Under the pieces are notes generated by a model. That model did no database searches. It saw nothing but the letters and a program-made list of their open reading frames with translations, and was not told the origin of the DNA. A program made the position numbers and the translations under genes. Shown in pieces: positions 1 to 8,895 of a stretch of DNA of 64,000 bases. Origin of the DNA: Bacteroidia bacterium (lineage in GTDB: Bacteria; Bacteroidota; Bacteroidia; UKL13-3); assembly GCA_014376805.1 (NCBI GenBank), contig JACMQU010000117.1, positions 38,144 through 102,143 on the forward strand. The letters are read 5' to 3'. Numbering within the stretch: position 1 is the first letter of the stretch; the number at the start of each line of letters is the position of its first letter.

Positions 1-75
1 TTTACCAGCGAACCTTATCTATAGAGATCACGGTTAAAACAAGCTACTATTTCCTCCTGCAATCCGGTTGAAAAT

Positions 76-97
76 TAAATCCTATTTATAGGATTTA
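76..97. repeat. 22-bp palindrome left of the transposase gene
   Basis: A nearly perfect palindrome with arms TAAATCCTAT and ATAGGATTTA around a two-base loop. Its core CCTATTTATAGG occurs again at 1239-1250, on the other side of the transposase gene, where the outer bases differ but still pair. REP-type transposases act on such hairpins, so this could be a substrate site; that link is inference. Confidence 0.55.
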
Positions 98-230
98 GTT
101 GCAATCAGTTATTAGGGTATTCATTTTATTCGTGTTTAATTTGAGCCGTTCAATTTACAAAAATAATAAAGCTGAATGTAATGAAATTTGGTTAGATATT
201 TAAAAAAATTGTCAGTTAAAAATTAATGCA

Positions 231-656
231 ATGGAGCAAAAATTTTCAAAAAAAATTATACATTTGATGTTTTCAACCGATAAAGGAGAGGCCCTCATCT
301 TAGAAGATAAGGAAAGTATTATATATGATTACTTATCGATGCAATTAAAGGAACAGCATTGCACTCCTAAAGCAATCAATGGCATGCCGGATCATATTCA
401 TTTGTTATTTGAATTGAATCAACCAAAACCCATTCATGAAATTGTAAGTAAGGTGAAAGAAAACAGCAGATACTGGATAAATAAACAAGGATTATTGTGT
501 GAGAATTTTACCTGGCAAAAAGGCTCTGGCGTTTTCAATATTCATGAACGTGATGCAAAAAGTCTGAGTACCTATATTCTTAACCAGAAAGGGATTCATC
601 AAACCATTAGTTTTAAGGAAGAATATATGTCATATCTTAAATTAAATTTATTGTAA
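231..656 (+). CDS. IS200/REP-associated tyrosine transposase (Y1 family)
   Basis: A 141-residue Y1 transposase of the kind that cuts and rejoins single-stranded DNA at hairpins. The HUH metal motif is H55-I-H57 in the context GMPDHIHLLF, and the likely nucleophile is Y115 in STYILNQ, 58 residues later, close to the spacing in IS200/IS605 TnpA. The N-terminal IHLMFSTDKG strand is also typical. The length is near the usual 140-155 residues and there is no frameshift, so the enzyme may be active. No TnpB or IscB partner is present. It stands alone between AT-rich, hairpin-containing non-coding DNA, which suits a REP-associated (RAYT) enzyme or an IS200-type element. The family call is firm; whether it acts on the nearby palindromes is inference. 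Confidence 0.88.
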   Translation: MEQKFSKKIIHLMFSTDKGEALILEDKESIIYDYLSMQLKEQHCTPKAINGMPDHIHLLFELNQPKPIHEIVSKVKENSRYWINKQGLLCENFTWQKGSGVFNIHERDAKSLSTYILNQKGIHQTISFKEEYMSYLKLNLL

Positions 657-886
657 TTTTACGGTTTATTTATAAAGCCGGATGTTATATAATATAAAAG
701 TTTTTTCTGATTGGTTTATTGGATCAAAATTGCGTTTTGTTATGCACAAAAGACCTTAAATACAATTTGTAAACAGGTAAATTTTATACCTTTAGCAGGT
801 ATGTGGTAGCTAATTGTACGTAACTGATTGCTATTCGCTTTCCTGTATTTTTTTTTAAAATTCTTCTGTTTAAAATTTTAAATTGA

Positions 887-923
887 ATTGCAGTTGCAAT
901 AGGGCTTCCGGTGCAACTGCAAT
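887..923. repeat. 12-bp perfect inverted repeat (stem-loop)
   Basis: Arms ATTGCAGTTGCA (887-898) and TGCAACTGCAAT (912-923) pair perfectly around a 13-base loop. No T-run follows on either strand, so it does not look like a normal intrinsic terminator. It lies 230 bp downstream of the transposase gene. Confidence 0.6.
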
Positions 924-1234
924 ATGGTAACTTTTAATTAATGGCAGTACAATTATGTTCCAATTTATTTTATTTGGGTAACTTTTTTAAAGCCTTAGTT
1001 TTGGCTTAACAGGCTAAAACGGAGCTTTAAAATGAATTAACAACCCATACGGATTTTAGCATAACTCCGGAGGGCATTTTTTTCGGGTATCCATAGGTAT
1101 TATAATTTATGATTTTTAACCCGTGTAAAAATCTATCGTGAAATTGTGGTTCTTTATTATTTATATCCATACCTATATCTTGGTAAAAATCATATTTTGT
1201 TGTGTCAAAGGTGTGGAAATTCAGATTTTTAATC

Positions 1235-1254
1235 AATACCTATTTATAGGTATT
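1235..1254. repeat. 20-bp palindrome right of the transposase gene
   Basis: Arms AATACCTAT and ATAGGTATT around a two-base loop. It shares the 12-base core CCTATTTATAGG with the palindrome at 76-97, while the flanking pairs differ in a compensated way that keeps the stem. Confidence 0.55.
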
Positions 1255-1816
1255 TTTGAGTCTGAATAAAATTGCCTGCATGTTCCTGTTATATCCTTTA
1301 AACTAACAACAATTTAAATGTATGGGTAAGGTTCCTTTTTAAACGCAAGTATTCTGGTAGGTTTGTGCTTTCTTATAAATAATGTAACAGTACCATGTAA
1401 CTGCTGTTACTTTATAAGAACTGTGGTAGAATTTGAATTTAGTTTCACGTACATTTAATTCAAACTGGCTGTTTGTTTAAATGATTTCCATAGGTATGTC
1501 TAAGTCATCCTGATTGTAGTCGCTCATAAAGTTGGGTTTAACCACTATCCTCCAATGTGAGCGAGTACAAGTGCAAAGAAAATACCTACGGAGAGGGTGT
1601 TTTTAATAAGTAAAAAGCACCAAATAATACCTAAAAATTTTCTGTCTGTTACCCACGCGTAAATGGTAAATAAGTAAATTATTTAAAGTTGTAGTAGCCT
1701 AATCTATCAGGCAATTCCATTAGCTATATTGCACGTAACAATTTATTTGGGATGACATGATTTTGAATGATAATAAAATGCAATTTTTATAGGGGGATTT
1801 TTTGGTTTGTGCACCA

Positions 1817-3247
1817 CTAATTTTTTACTTCAGCAATTTTATTGATCATCCCTTTAAAAATAAAACCATGAAATGGAAATACCGAATACCAGTATAATCT
1901 GCCTAATAAGCCCAATGGTCTGAATGTTGCGGTTTGCGTTAGAATATTATTTTTGTCAATTTTAAATTCCAGCCATGCTTCGCCCGGCAGTTTCATTTCT
2001 GCATATAACAATAATCGTTTCTCTTCTTTATCTGCAAAAAGAACACGCCAAAAATCAAGGGCGTCACCCGATACTATTTCTGTCTCACTTTTTCTTCCTC
2101 TTCTCATTCCTACTCCACCGGAAAGCTGATCTAAAAAGCCTCTTATTTTCCAAAGCCAGTTGCCGTAATACCAACCGGTTTTACCACCAATAGACCAAAT
2201 TTTTTCAAGCGAGGTGTGACCTGTTTTAAGCTGAAGTACACGAATATCTTTATAGCATCCGTTAACCGGTACTTCAATAAGTTTAGAAAAACCTTTGCTG
2301 AATATTTGACTTGTTTGCGCATCTTTCCAGCTTGAGAGCACTTGGTTTTGTTCAATTTTATCAAAGGCAAGTTTTATGGAGGTGTTATAATCCAATAATT
2401 TTATACCCAGCAACGAAGTTAAATTGTTGGGTTTGCAGGTCACTTCAATTTTCATGCTATTTACTAAATTCTTTGCAAGCGCAAAAGATGTGGCCGTTAC
2501 AAAATATAACCAGTAGGAAGAAATTTTTGGTGTCATTATCGGTACGATAATTATATGCCTTTTCAACCCACGTATTTTTGCAAAACGTAAAAGCATCTCC
2601 TTATAACTTAAAATGTCGGGACCACCAATGTCATAACTTTTATTATAAGTTTCTACATTACCAATAACACCACTTAAAAATTCTACAACGTTGCGAATAG
2701 CAATAGGCTGACATTTTGTTTTTATCCAGCGCGGAGCAATCATGATAGGTAATTTCTCCACTAAATCGCGAATGATTTCAAAAGAGGCACTTCCTGAACC
2801 TACTATGATACCGGCTTTTAAAGTTGTAAGTGCGAACCTGGCTTCTGATAAAATTGATTCCACATTTTTTCTGGAAGATAAATGCTTGGATAACTCAGCA
2901 GCATTGCTAATTCCACTTAAATAAATAACCTGTTTAGTATTAGTTTGTTCAATTCGTTCTTTAAAATTTAAAGCACATATTTCCTCCATGTTTTCAAAGT
3001 CACCTGTTTGTGTAGACATGGAATGGATAAGGTAATAAGCTAAATCAATATCCTCCGGAATAAGCTCTAAACTTTTTTTGTTCAAAAAATCGGACTCTAT
3101 TACACAGAGATTTGGAGACATAAACTTTTTCTTGTTAAATCTGTTTTTGTCTCTTACGCAACAAATCACTTCATGACCATTTTGCAATAAAACAGGCAAT
3201 AACCTTTGTGCTATATATCCGGTTACTCCGGTAAGAAGAATTTTCAT
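1817..3247 (-). CDS. NAD(P)-binding Rossmann protein with C-terminal DUF2867 (YbjT-like)
   Basis: A 476-residue protein in two parts. The N-terminal ~290 residues form an atypical/extended SDR Rossmann domain, with the nucleotide motif G7-V-T-G10-Y-I-A13 right at the start; it resembles NmrA/YbjT-type proteins that bind NAD(P). Residues ~320-476 match the DUF2867 domain that is usually fused to such domains, with its tryptophan-rich GWYYGNWLWKIRGFLD stretch and a region rich in charged strands. The substrate is unknown. The next gene upstream on the same strand (3410-4108) is another SDR, 160 bp away, and the two may be co-transcribed. From memory, such pairs occur in light- or stress-related clusters with photolyases in this phylum, but no photolyase is present here. 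The domain call is firm and the role is open. Confidence 0.85.
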   Translation of the reverse strand: MKILLTGVTGYIAQRLLPVLLQNGHEVICCVRDKNRFNKKKFMSPNLCVIESDFLNKKSLELIPEDIDLAYYLIHSMSTQTGDFENMEEICALNFKERIEQTNTKQVIYLSGISNAAELSKHLSSRKNVESILSEARFALTTLKAGIIVGSGSASFEIIRDLVEKLPIMIAPRWIKTKCQPIAIRNVVEFLSGVIGNVETYNKSYDIGGPDILSYKEMLLRFAKIRGLKRHIIIVPIMTPKISSYWLYFVTATSFALAKNLVNSMKIEVTCKPNNLTSLLGIKLLDYNTSIKLAFDKIEQNQVLSSWKDAQTSQIFSKGFSKLIEVPVNGCYKDIRVLQLKTGHTSLEKIWSIGGKTGWYYGNWLWKIRGFLDQLSGGVGMRRGRKSETEIVSGDALDFWRVLFADKEEKRLLLYAEMKLPGEAWLEFKIDKNNILTQTATFRPLGLLGRLYWYSVFPFHGFIFKGMINKIAEVKN

Positions 3248-3409
3248 AAACTAATAGAAATTATTTTCCGATTTGTAATGACAATTTAAATTTATTGATT
3301 TTTTTATCAAAAACATCCTTTTTTAAAAATGTTTTTTCTTGAAGAATTTTTTCATATTACAAGTAAGTTTTCTATTAGTTTATTTAATTAATTGTGTGGC
3401 ATAAAATAT

Positions 3410-4108
3410 CTATGTGTTTAAAGAAGACATGCCACCATCAATATGCATTATCTGCCCGGTAATCCAATTTGCTTTATCCGAAAGTAGAAATGCGGACATA
3501 TCAGCGATATCGTTTGGGGTACCAATTCTTTTTAAAGGATTGTGTTGTTTATTTGCTTCCAGTTTTTGATCAGTATTAATAAGAGAAGCTGCAAGTGGCG
3601 TATTGGTTAAGGAAGGTGCTATACAATTAACTCTTATTTTGGGAGCTAATTCAGCAGCCAGTGCTTTTGTCAGTCCTTCAATTGCCCCTTTAGAAGCAGA
3701 GACTTGTGAATGAAAAGGAAAGCCTATTTGAACGGCTACGGTAGAAAATAAAAGAATGGATGAATTTTCAGCATTTTTTAATTTTGGCAACACAGCTTGT
3801 ATAATTTTAATTGCTCCTATCACCTGAATGTTGAAATCAATTAAAAATTCTGAAGGTGGAATTCTGCTAAAAGGTTTAAGATTGATAGTGCCAGGACAAT
3901 ACACCACTGCATTTATCGTATCCGGCAAATAGTCTAAATTTAAACTTTCGTCTAACACATTCAAATAATGGTACTCAATTAAACTATTATTTGAAATTAA
4001 TTTATTTTTATTATATGTTCCATACACCTGATGACCGGATTCACATAATTGTTCAGCAAGTTTTTTCCCAATTCCCGAGGATGCGCCAATGATTAAATAG
4101 TTTGCCAT
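3410..4108 (-). CDS. SDR family protein lacking the catalytic tyrosine
   Basis: A 232-residue classical-type short-chain dehydrogenase fold. The cofactor motif is G8-A-S-S-G12-I-G14 and the C-terminal SWITCH region ends in WITGQIMHIDGGMS, as in FabG-like enzymes. In the active site Ser122 and Lys140 are in place, but the residue four before the lysine, which should be Tyr, is Val136 (QVSASKG). The codon read on the minus strand is GTC, so this is not a reading error on my side. The length (usual 240-260) and all other blocks are intact. It may be a catalytically altered or non-catalytic NAD(P)-binding protein. It sits 160 bp upstream of the DUF2867 protein on the same strand. Confidence 0.85.
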   Translation of the reverse strand: MANYLIIGASSGIGKKLAEQLCESGHQVYGTYNKNKLISNNSLIEYHYLNVLDESLNLDYLPDTINAVVYCPGTINLKPFSRIPPSEFLIDFNIQVIGAIKIIQAVLPKLKNAENSSILLFSTVAVQIGFPFHSQVSASKGAIEGLTKALAAELAPKIRVNCIAPSLTNTPLAASLINTDQKLEANKQHNPLKRIGTPNDIADMSAFLLSDKANWITGQIMHIDGGMSSLNT

Positions 4109-4478
4109 AATTGTAATACTATAATTTTATAGACTTATAACAAACGGATTGGTATTTTGTTGCGTTTTTATATAAACTTGATGATAAACAATAAGAATCA
4201 ACATTATAGTAAAAGCCTTAGAAGAGCTTTTAACTGTATAAATCCTGACAGTGATTAATTAACCTGTTTCTTCCTAAATCACATTTTTACCCGGTAAGAT
4301 ATAATATGTGAACTAGGGTTAACTTAATTTACTTTAATCAACAGCGTAGGCATAAAGTTTAATCGATAGATTTAGATTTTGTGAACAAAGCAATTTCGTC
4401 CATATAAAACTTGTGAGTATTACAATTTGTTTGCCTGATAACTTAATCCATTAAATTTATAAGTTTCCCGGGTTAAAA
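4109..4478. other. 370-bp intergenic region, nothing recognised
   Basis: AT-rich DNA between the SDR gene and a small unknown gene, both on the minus strand. I see no open frame with a start site, no tRNA, and no hairpin followed by a T-run. It should contain the promoter of the SDR gene near its left-hand neighbour's boundary, but no full TTG-N20-TAnnTTTG match was found. Confidence 0.5.
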
Positions 4479-4745
4479 TTAACCATTTAAATAGTCATTT
4501 AGTTTTCCTTCAATTGCTTTGCAACTTACTAAGAATGGTTTTTTTGAAATTGTTATATGGATAGGTGATGAATCATTCAGCATATAATTTCCTATAATCT
4601 CCCCAAGGGGAGTTGGGGTGCTAAAATTACCCGATGAAGTATCACCGTTAAATACACCGCCTGCTCCATTTATAGCTTCAGAAACTTTTGTGATCAGGCT
4701 ATTAGCATCCCCGTTAAATTCTATAGAAAATGAACAATGTGACAT
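4479..4745 (-). CDS. Small conserved-looking protein of unknown function
   Basis: An 88-residue soluble protein with no signal peptide and no transmembrane segment. The sequence has a strand-helix-strand-helix feel: an N-terminal SFSIEF strand, a helix with AINGAGG, a Gly/Thr/Ser-rich middle, then HITISKKP and a C-terminal helix. This pattern resembles small polyhydroxyalkanoate-granule or SHS2-like folds, but I cannot name a family. The nearest in-phase -7 box (TAAATTTG at 4768-4775, minus strand) lies 23 bp upstream of the start, without a matching -33 TTG. It is 46 bp downstream of the PIG-L gene on the same strand and could be read through from it. Its codon use and composition look like real coding sequence. 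Confidence 0.55.
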   Translation of the reverse strand: MSHCSFSIEFNGDANSLITKVSEAINGAGGVFNGDTSSGNFSTPTPLGEIIGNYMLNDSSPIHITISKKPFLVSCKAIEGKLNDYLNG

Positions 4746-4791
4746 CTTAGTTTTTTTAATTGTAATACAAATTTATACTTACCCAAATATC

Positions 4792-7347
4792 TTATTTACC
4801 ATACTCCACCAGGTTCACAAATAATCTATATGCACCAGGCACGCCTGCCGGTAATTCCCTAAAGAAAGCAAGACCTGTATAAATATAAGTTCCTTTGCCA
4901 TATTTGGCAATTATGAGGCTTCCCTTGTTAGGCTTTTCATTAGGGTCGTTCATGAGCAGCGGGCATTGAAAATTTGAGTCCAGGTCGCTCGCAAAATATA
5001 TTCCTCTTTCCTGTATCCATCCATCAAAATCTTTACCGGTAATTTTATTTGGTTTGTTCAGGAGAGCATGATCAGGAATCGCAAAAGTTACAGGGGCCTC
5101 TTCAATGGTTACACGTTCTCTGCTAAGCTTAAATGGAACCGGCGAAATCTGCTCTTTTAACGGGCCTGCAAAACTGTTGGTATTGTATTGCACCACCAGG
5201 TTCCCTCCATTCTTTACATAATCAAACACGCGCTGCTTAAATTGTTGTAGTTTTTCATTGGTATTAAATGCACGCACCCCAACAACTATTGATGGATAAA
5301 TTGAAAGGTCGCCGTTTTGTAATTGCTGATCCGAAATTTTCACCACCTGATAGCCTACCTGTTCAAGTGAGTTAACAATTTCGTCACCTGCGCCTTCTAT
5401 GTATCCAACGGTTTGCAGTTTCCTGTTCAGATTCATTTTAACAAGTTTTGCTTCTGCCACCGGGAACCATGTTTGAACGGGAATATGATCGTATTTTATT
5501 TCTTTGATCCCACGACCATACTCAACATTATTTACGGTAGCCGAAACTTTCATAGTTGATTCCATATCAAATGCGGGAGGAGTAAGCATAAAAGACATTA
5601 CCAGTTCATCTCCTTTAACGGCTATTTCAAATGCCAGTCCTTTATCAGTGTTAGAATTAAATTCTTCATGTGGTTTATTGTCTTTCGAAGTCATCTTCCA
5701 TCCATCAGGAATCTGAATATTCAACTGCCCCTTTACATTGTTGCGACCTGCCTTTAAGGTAATAAAAATTTCTTTGGATTTTTCAGCTGCAAACACCACA
5801 CTTTTTTGCTGAAGATTGATCATTACAGGAGGTGTAATTATTAAAGGCCGGTAAAGTTCCCCTTTTTCAGGATCAGACCATTTATACTGAAATTTTCTAT
5901 ATAAACTATAATTATAATAACCATCAATCTGAAATGCGAAATCTGATAAATAACCTTTAGAATTGTATGGGTTTTCAGTTAACATATTTTCGGTGATTTG
6001 AAATGAATTATCCTTGATTGGATAAAATAACCAATAGGGCATGGTTAACGATGAATCTTTGTGCGGATCGCTATCTAAAGTTGCATGCAGGAATTTATAA
6101 ACTGAATCTTTTCTTAATATAATATCGTAATCAGGCAAACCACCTTCGCCATTGTAGCCACTATAAATAAAGCCGTTTAAAGAGATCCGGTTATTGCCTC
6201 TGTTAATGGCATTAAACGTCATCTTCAATGTATCATCAAGTGAATAGTTATAGGTATTAGACAGGGTTTCCACAAATAATCCGGCACATGCAGTAATCAA
6301 TTCATTCGCTTCATAAAACTTCATGGTTTCGGAAGTTATTTTTGTATGATCAATATTATTTATCTGATTAAGCTGATCGATAAAAGTTTTCAGATAGAAG
6401 ATGGTGAGTTCAGGCTTTTGCGCATTAAATTTTTTAATGGCTTTGTTTAAATTTTTTTCAATTGCTTTTCCTCCTTTTACATGCTGCCAGGTAAAGTCTA
6501 TTCCCTTAAATAGATCCTTTACCGTTGTGTCGCCTCTAACCGGTTTAAAGTATTCAAAGGATTCACCTCTTTGCTTGGCACTGCCAAAACCCTGAGATTT
6601 ATGCATGCTGCGACTTTCTGCTGCAAGTTCTCCACAGCTTTTGCCTAGTAAGGGATTATATGCACCTACATCTAATTTTATTAATTGGCTCAGATCTGCA
6701 TTAGGGTTGAAAAAGCGTGCAGTACTGTTATGAAATAACCGCTTTGGTTGCCATGTATCTACAAACGCTAACTGCTCCGGAAAGCGGTTCTTATCACCTG
6801 CTGCATCATATGCTTCTTCTGCCAGCAAAGCAGATGCTGTATGATGTCCATGGCCGCCGCTGCCATCAGTTGAAAAGCGGGTGATAATAATATCTGGTCT
6901 GAAACTTCTAATGATCCATACCACATCTGCCAGTATGGAATCATGAGTCCATTTGGTAAAAGTTTCCTGTACATTTTTACTGTAACCAAAATCATAAGCG
7001 CGTGTAAAAAATTGTTCCGCACCATCAACCCGGCGTGCTGCCAAAAGCTCCTGGGTTCTGATCAGGCCTAATTCTATGCCTTGCTCTGAACCAATTAAAT
7101 TCTGACCGCCATCGCCGCGTGTTAAACTCAGATAGCCTGTGCGCAAACATTTCTCATTTTCGAGATATGCCAGTAACCGGGTGTTTTCATCATCAGGATG
7201 TGCAGCTATATAAAGTACGGAGCCAACAGTATTTAGTTTCTTCAATTGCAGTAGTATTTCTGATGAAGTATAACTATGTGGTGCCTGGGCAATTGCAGCG
7301 GCTGCTATATAAAATAATAGCACAAGACTGAGTAAATTCTTATTCAT
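4792..7347 (-). CDS. Large exported PIG-L/LmbE family deacetylase
   Basis: An 851-residue protein with a clear signal peptide (residues 1-21, ending ...AIAQ). The PIG-L N-acetylglucosaminyl deacetylase domain fills roughly residues 25-300. Its zinc site is visible as A-H50-P-D-D53-E54 and the distal G-H166-G-H168-H169 cluster. The family removes N-acetyl groups from sugar conjugates. The long C-terminal part (about 300-851) is typical of the large Bacteroidota branch: beta-sandwich segments near residues 500-620 and a glutamine-amidotransferase-like Rossmann stretch near 640-850 (GYIEGAGDEIVNSLEQ and YGKGTYIYTGLAFFRELPAG). The enzyme is likely periplasmic or cell-surface. The substrate cannot be told from sequence. 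Confidence 0.88.
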   Translation of the reverse strand: MNKNLLSLVLLFYIAAAAIAQAPHSYTSSEILLQLKKLNTVGSVLYIAAHPDDENTRLLAYLENEKCLRTGYLSLTRGDGGQNLIGSEQGIELGLIRTQELLAARRVDGAEQFFTRAYDFGYSKNVQETFTKWTHDSILADVVWIIRSFRPDIIITRFSTDGSGGHGHHTASALLAEEAYDAAGDKNRFPEQLAFVDTWQPKRLFHNSTARFFNPNADLSQLIKLDVGAYNPLLGKSCGELAAESRSMHKSQGFGSAKQRGESFEYFKPVRGDTTVKDLFKGIDFTWQHVKGGKAIEKNLNKAIKKFNAQKPELTIFYLKTFIDQLNQINNIDHTKITSETMKFYEANELITACAGLFVETLSNTYNYSLDDTLKMTFNAINRGNNRISLNGFIYSGYNGEGGLPDYDIILRKDSVYKFLHATLDSDPHKDSSLTMPYWLFYPIKDNSFQITENMLTENPYNSKGYLSDFAFQIDGYYNYSLYRKFQYKWSDPEKGELYRPLIITPPVMINLQQKSVVFAAEKSKEIFITLKAGRNNVKGQLNIQIPDGWKMTSKDNKPHEEFNSNTDKGLAFEIAVKGDELVMSFMLTPPAFDMESTMKVSATVNNVEYGRGIKEIKYDHIPVQTWFPVAEAKLVKMNLNRKLQTVGYIEGAGDEIVNSLEQVGYQVVKISDQQLQNGDLSIYPSIVVGVRAFNTNEKLQQFKQRVFDYVKNGGNLVVQYNTNSFAGPLKEQISPVPFKLSRERVTIEEAPVTFAIPDHALLNKPNKITGKDFDGWIQERGIYFASDLDSNFQCPLLMNDPNEKPNKGSLIIAKYGKGTYIYTGLAFFRELPAGVPGAYRLFVNLVEYGK

Positions 7348-7635
7348 AATAATCTCTCAAAGTAAAATAAAACACCCCATAATTTTACACTAAAAAAAAT
7401 AAACTTTGTTTTTACTAAGTTGCTTACAGTTAAATTATAGCTAAATGGTGCGAACTTATAACCCCTGCCCGCAAAATCCGAGTTAGCTGTGAGCTTTTAT
7501 AGCATAGGTTTTCTGTAAGTAATTTAAGGAGGTTTTTTATAACTACATAACTTTTGCCAATGACATGCGGAAGGACCAAAATGCTTTAACGCCAAATTTT
7601 AAACAGCCATAAAAATGCTTTACTTTGCAAGGATT

Positions 7636-8895
7636 ATGTCTACAATACTACTTAAAAATATCAGCTCATTAGTTGGTATGGAGGAAAGCGGAAAACTTAA
7701 AAAATCCGGTAATGAAATGGCTGAACTGGCGATTATGGAAAATGCCTGGCTATTTATAAAAGATGGTTTGATTGCGGAATATGGATCTATGAAAGATGAA
7801 CAAACAGTTGGATCATATAGCGATGTGAATACAATTGATTGTACAGGTAAATTTGTGCTTCCGTGTTTTGTGGATTCTCATACACATCTGGTATTCGCAA
7901 ATACCCGCGAAGAGGAATTTGTGATGCGCATAAAAGGAATGACTTATGAAGAAATTGCAGAAGCAGGCGGAGGTATTTTAAATTCAGCACGAAGGTTACA
8001 GGACATGAGTGAAGATGCCTTGTATGAAAATGCATTGAAACGTTTGCATGAAGTGATTGGATTTGGTACAGGTGCTCTTGAAATAAAAAGCGGTTACGGT
8101 TTAACGGTTGCGGATGAGTTAAAAATGTTACGGGTTATTAAACGGTTAAAGGTGGTTTCTCCAGTCATTATAAAAGCAACATTTCTTGGTGCTCACGCAT
8201 TTCCCTTGGCATATAAAAATGATCACAAGGCTTATATAGATTTAATTATTAATGAAATGTTGCCTAAGGTTGTAGAAGAAAACCTGGCCGATTATATTGA
8301 TGTATTTTGTGACACCGGGTTTTTTAATCCTGCTGAAACTACTCAAATATTACAAGCCGCCGCAAAGTATGGTTTGAAGCCAAAAATACACGGAAATGAA
8401 TTGGGTTATACTGGTGGTGTACAGACCGCAGTTGAAAATAATGCCCTAAGTGTTGATCATCTTGAATATACCGGCGATGAGGAAATTTCCTGCTTATTAA
8501 AAAGTTCAACAATGCCAGTAGCTTTGCCGGGTTGTTCGTTTTTTTTAGGAATTCCATATGCACCCTTCAGAAAAATGATTGATGCCGGTTTGCCTGTATG
8601 TCTGGCCAGTGATTATAACCCGGGAAGCACCCCCAATGGGCGCATGGGCTTTGTAGTTTCGCTAGCTTGTACCCAAATGAAATTAACACCTGAAGAAGCA
8701 ATTAACGCAACAACAATTAATGGTGCCTATGCAATAGAACTTAGTGATAAAATGGGTTCCATTACAAAAGGCAAATATGGCAATGTTATCATCACAAAGG
8801 AGATGCCATCTCTGGCCTATATGCCTTATAGCTTTGGTGTTGATATGGTGTGGAAGACTATTATTATGGGTAAGGTTTTCGAGAAGCCGCAGTGA
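7636..8895 (+). CDS. hutI: Imidazolonepropionase
   Basis: A 419-residue amidohydrolase that opens 4-imidazolone-5-propanoate to N-formimino-L-glutamate in histidine breakdown. Metal ligands are H82 and H84 in DSHTHL; the later blocks HGNELGYTGG, DHLEYTG and ASDYNPGSTPN carry the remaining His and Asp ligands and the substrate loop. An in-frame ATG lies 21 bp further upstream (7615). I chose 7636 because AAGGA stands just before it and the protein then begins like other HutI. No hutH, hutU or hutG is next to it, so the histidine pathway is split in this genome. A TACTTTGC element directly upstream resembles a -7 box close to the start. Confidence 0.95.
   Translation: MSTILLKNISSLVGMEESGKLKKSGNEMAELAIMENAWLFIKDGLIAEYGSMKDEQTVGSYSDVNTIDCTGKFVLPCFVDSHTHLVFANTREEEFVMRIKGMTYEEIAEAGGGILNSARRLQDMSEDALYENALKRLHEVIGFGTGALEIKSGYGLTVADELKMLRVIKRLKVVSPVIIKATFLGAHAFPLAYKNDHKAYIDLIINEMLPKVVEENLADYIDVFCDTGFFNPAETTQILQAAAKYGLKPKIHGNELGYTGGVQTAVENNALSVDHLEYTGDEEISCLLKSSTMPVALPGCSFFLGIPYAPFRKMIDAGLPVCLASDYNPGSTPNGRMGFVVSLACTQMKLTPEEAINATTINGAYAIELSDKMGSITKGKYGNVIITKEMPSLAYMPYSFGVDMVWKTIIMGKVFEKPQ

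Larger units (their letters stand above)
657..1816. other. 1.16-kb gene-free, hairpin-rich region
   Basis: I see no convincing gene. The stretch holds a 12-bp inverted repeat (887-923), a 7-bp hairpin with arms GTAACAG and CTGTTAC (1384-1410), a palindrome (1235-1254) and several copies of the octamer ATAGGTAT or its complement: 1093-1100, 1169-1176, 1236-1243, 1246-1253 and 1490-1497. A related ATACC-N7-GGTAT palindrome lies at 786-802. The only longer open frame (1027-1236, minus strand) has no ribosome-binding site or recognisable motif. The region may be what remains of mobile-element activity or may encode structured RNA. Confidence 0.6.

Noticed and set aside
1027..1236. 69-codon minus-strand frame in the gene-free region
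   Set aside because: It has no ribosome-binding site or recognisable motif and overlaps hairpin sequence; it looks like a chance frame.
7636..8895. Histidine-utilisation operon with hutI
   Set aside because: No hutH, hutU or hutG is adjacent, and the HutD-like gene is 28 kb away, so an operon is not supported.
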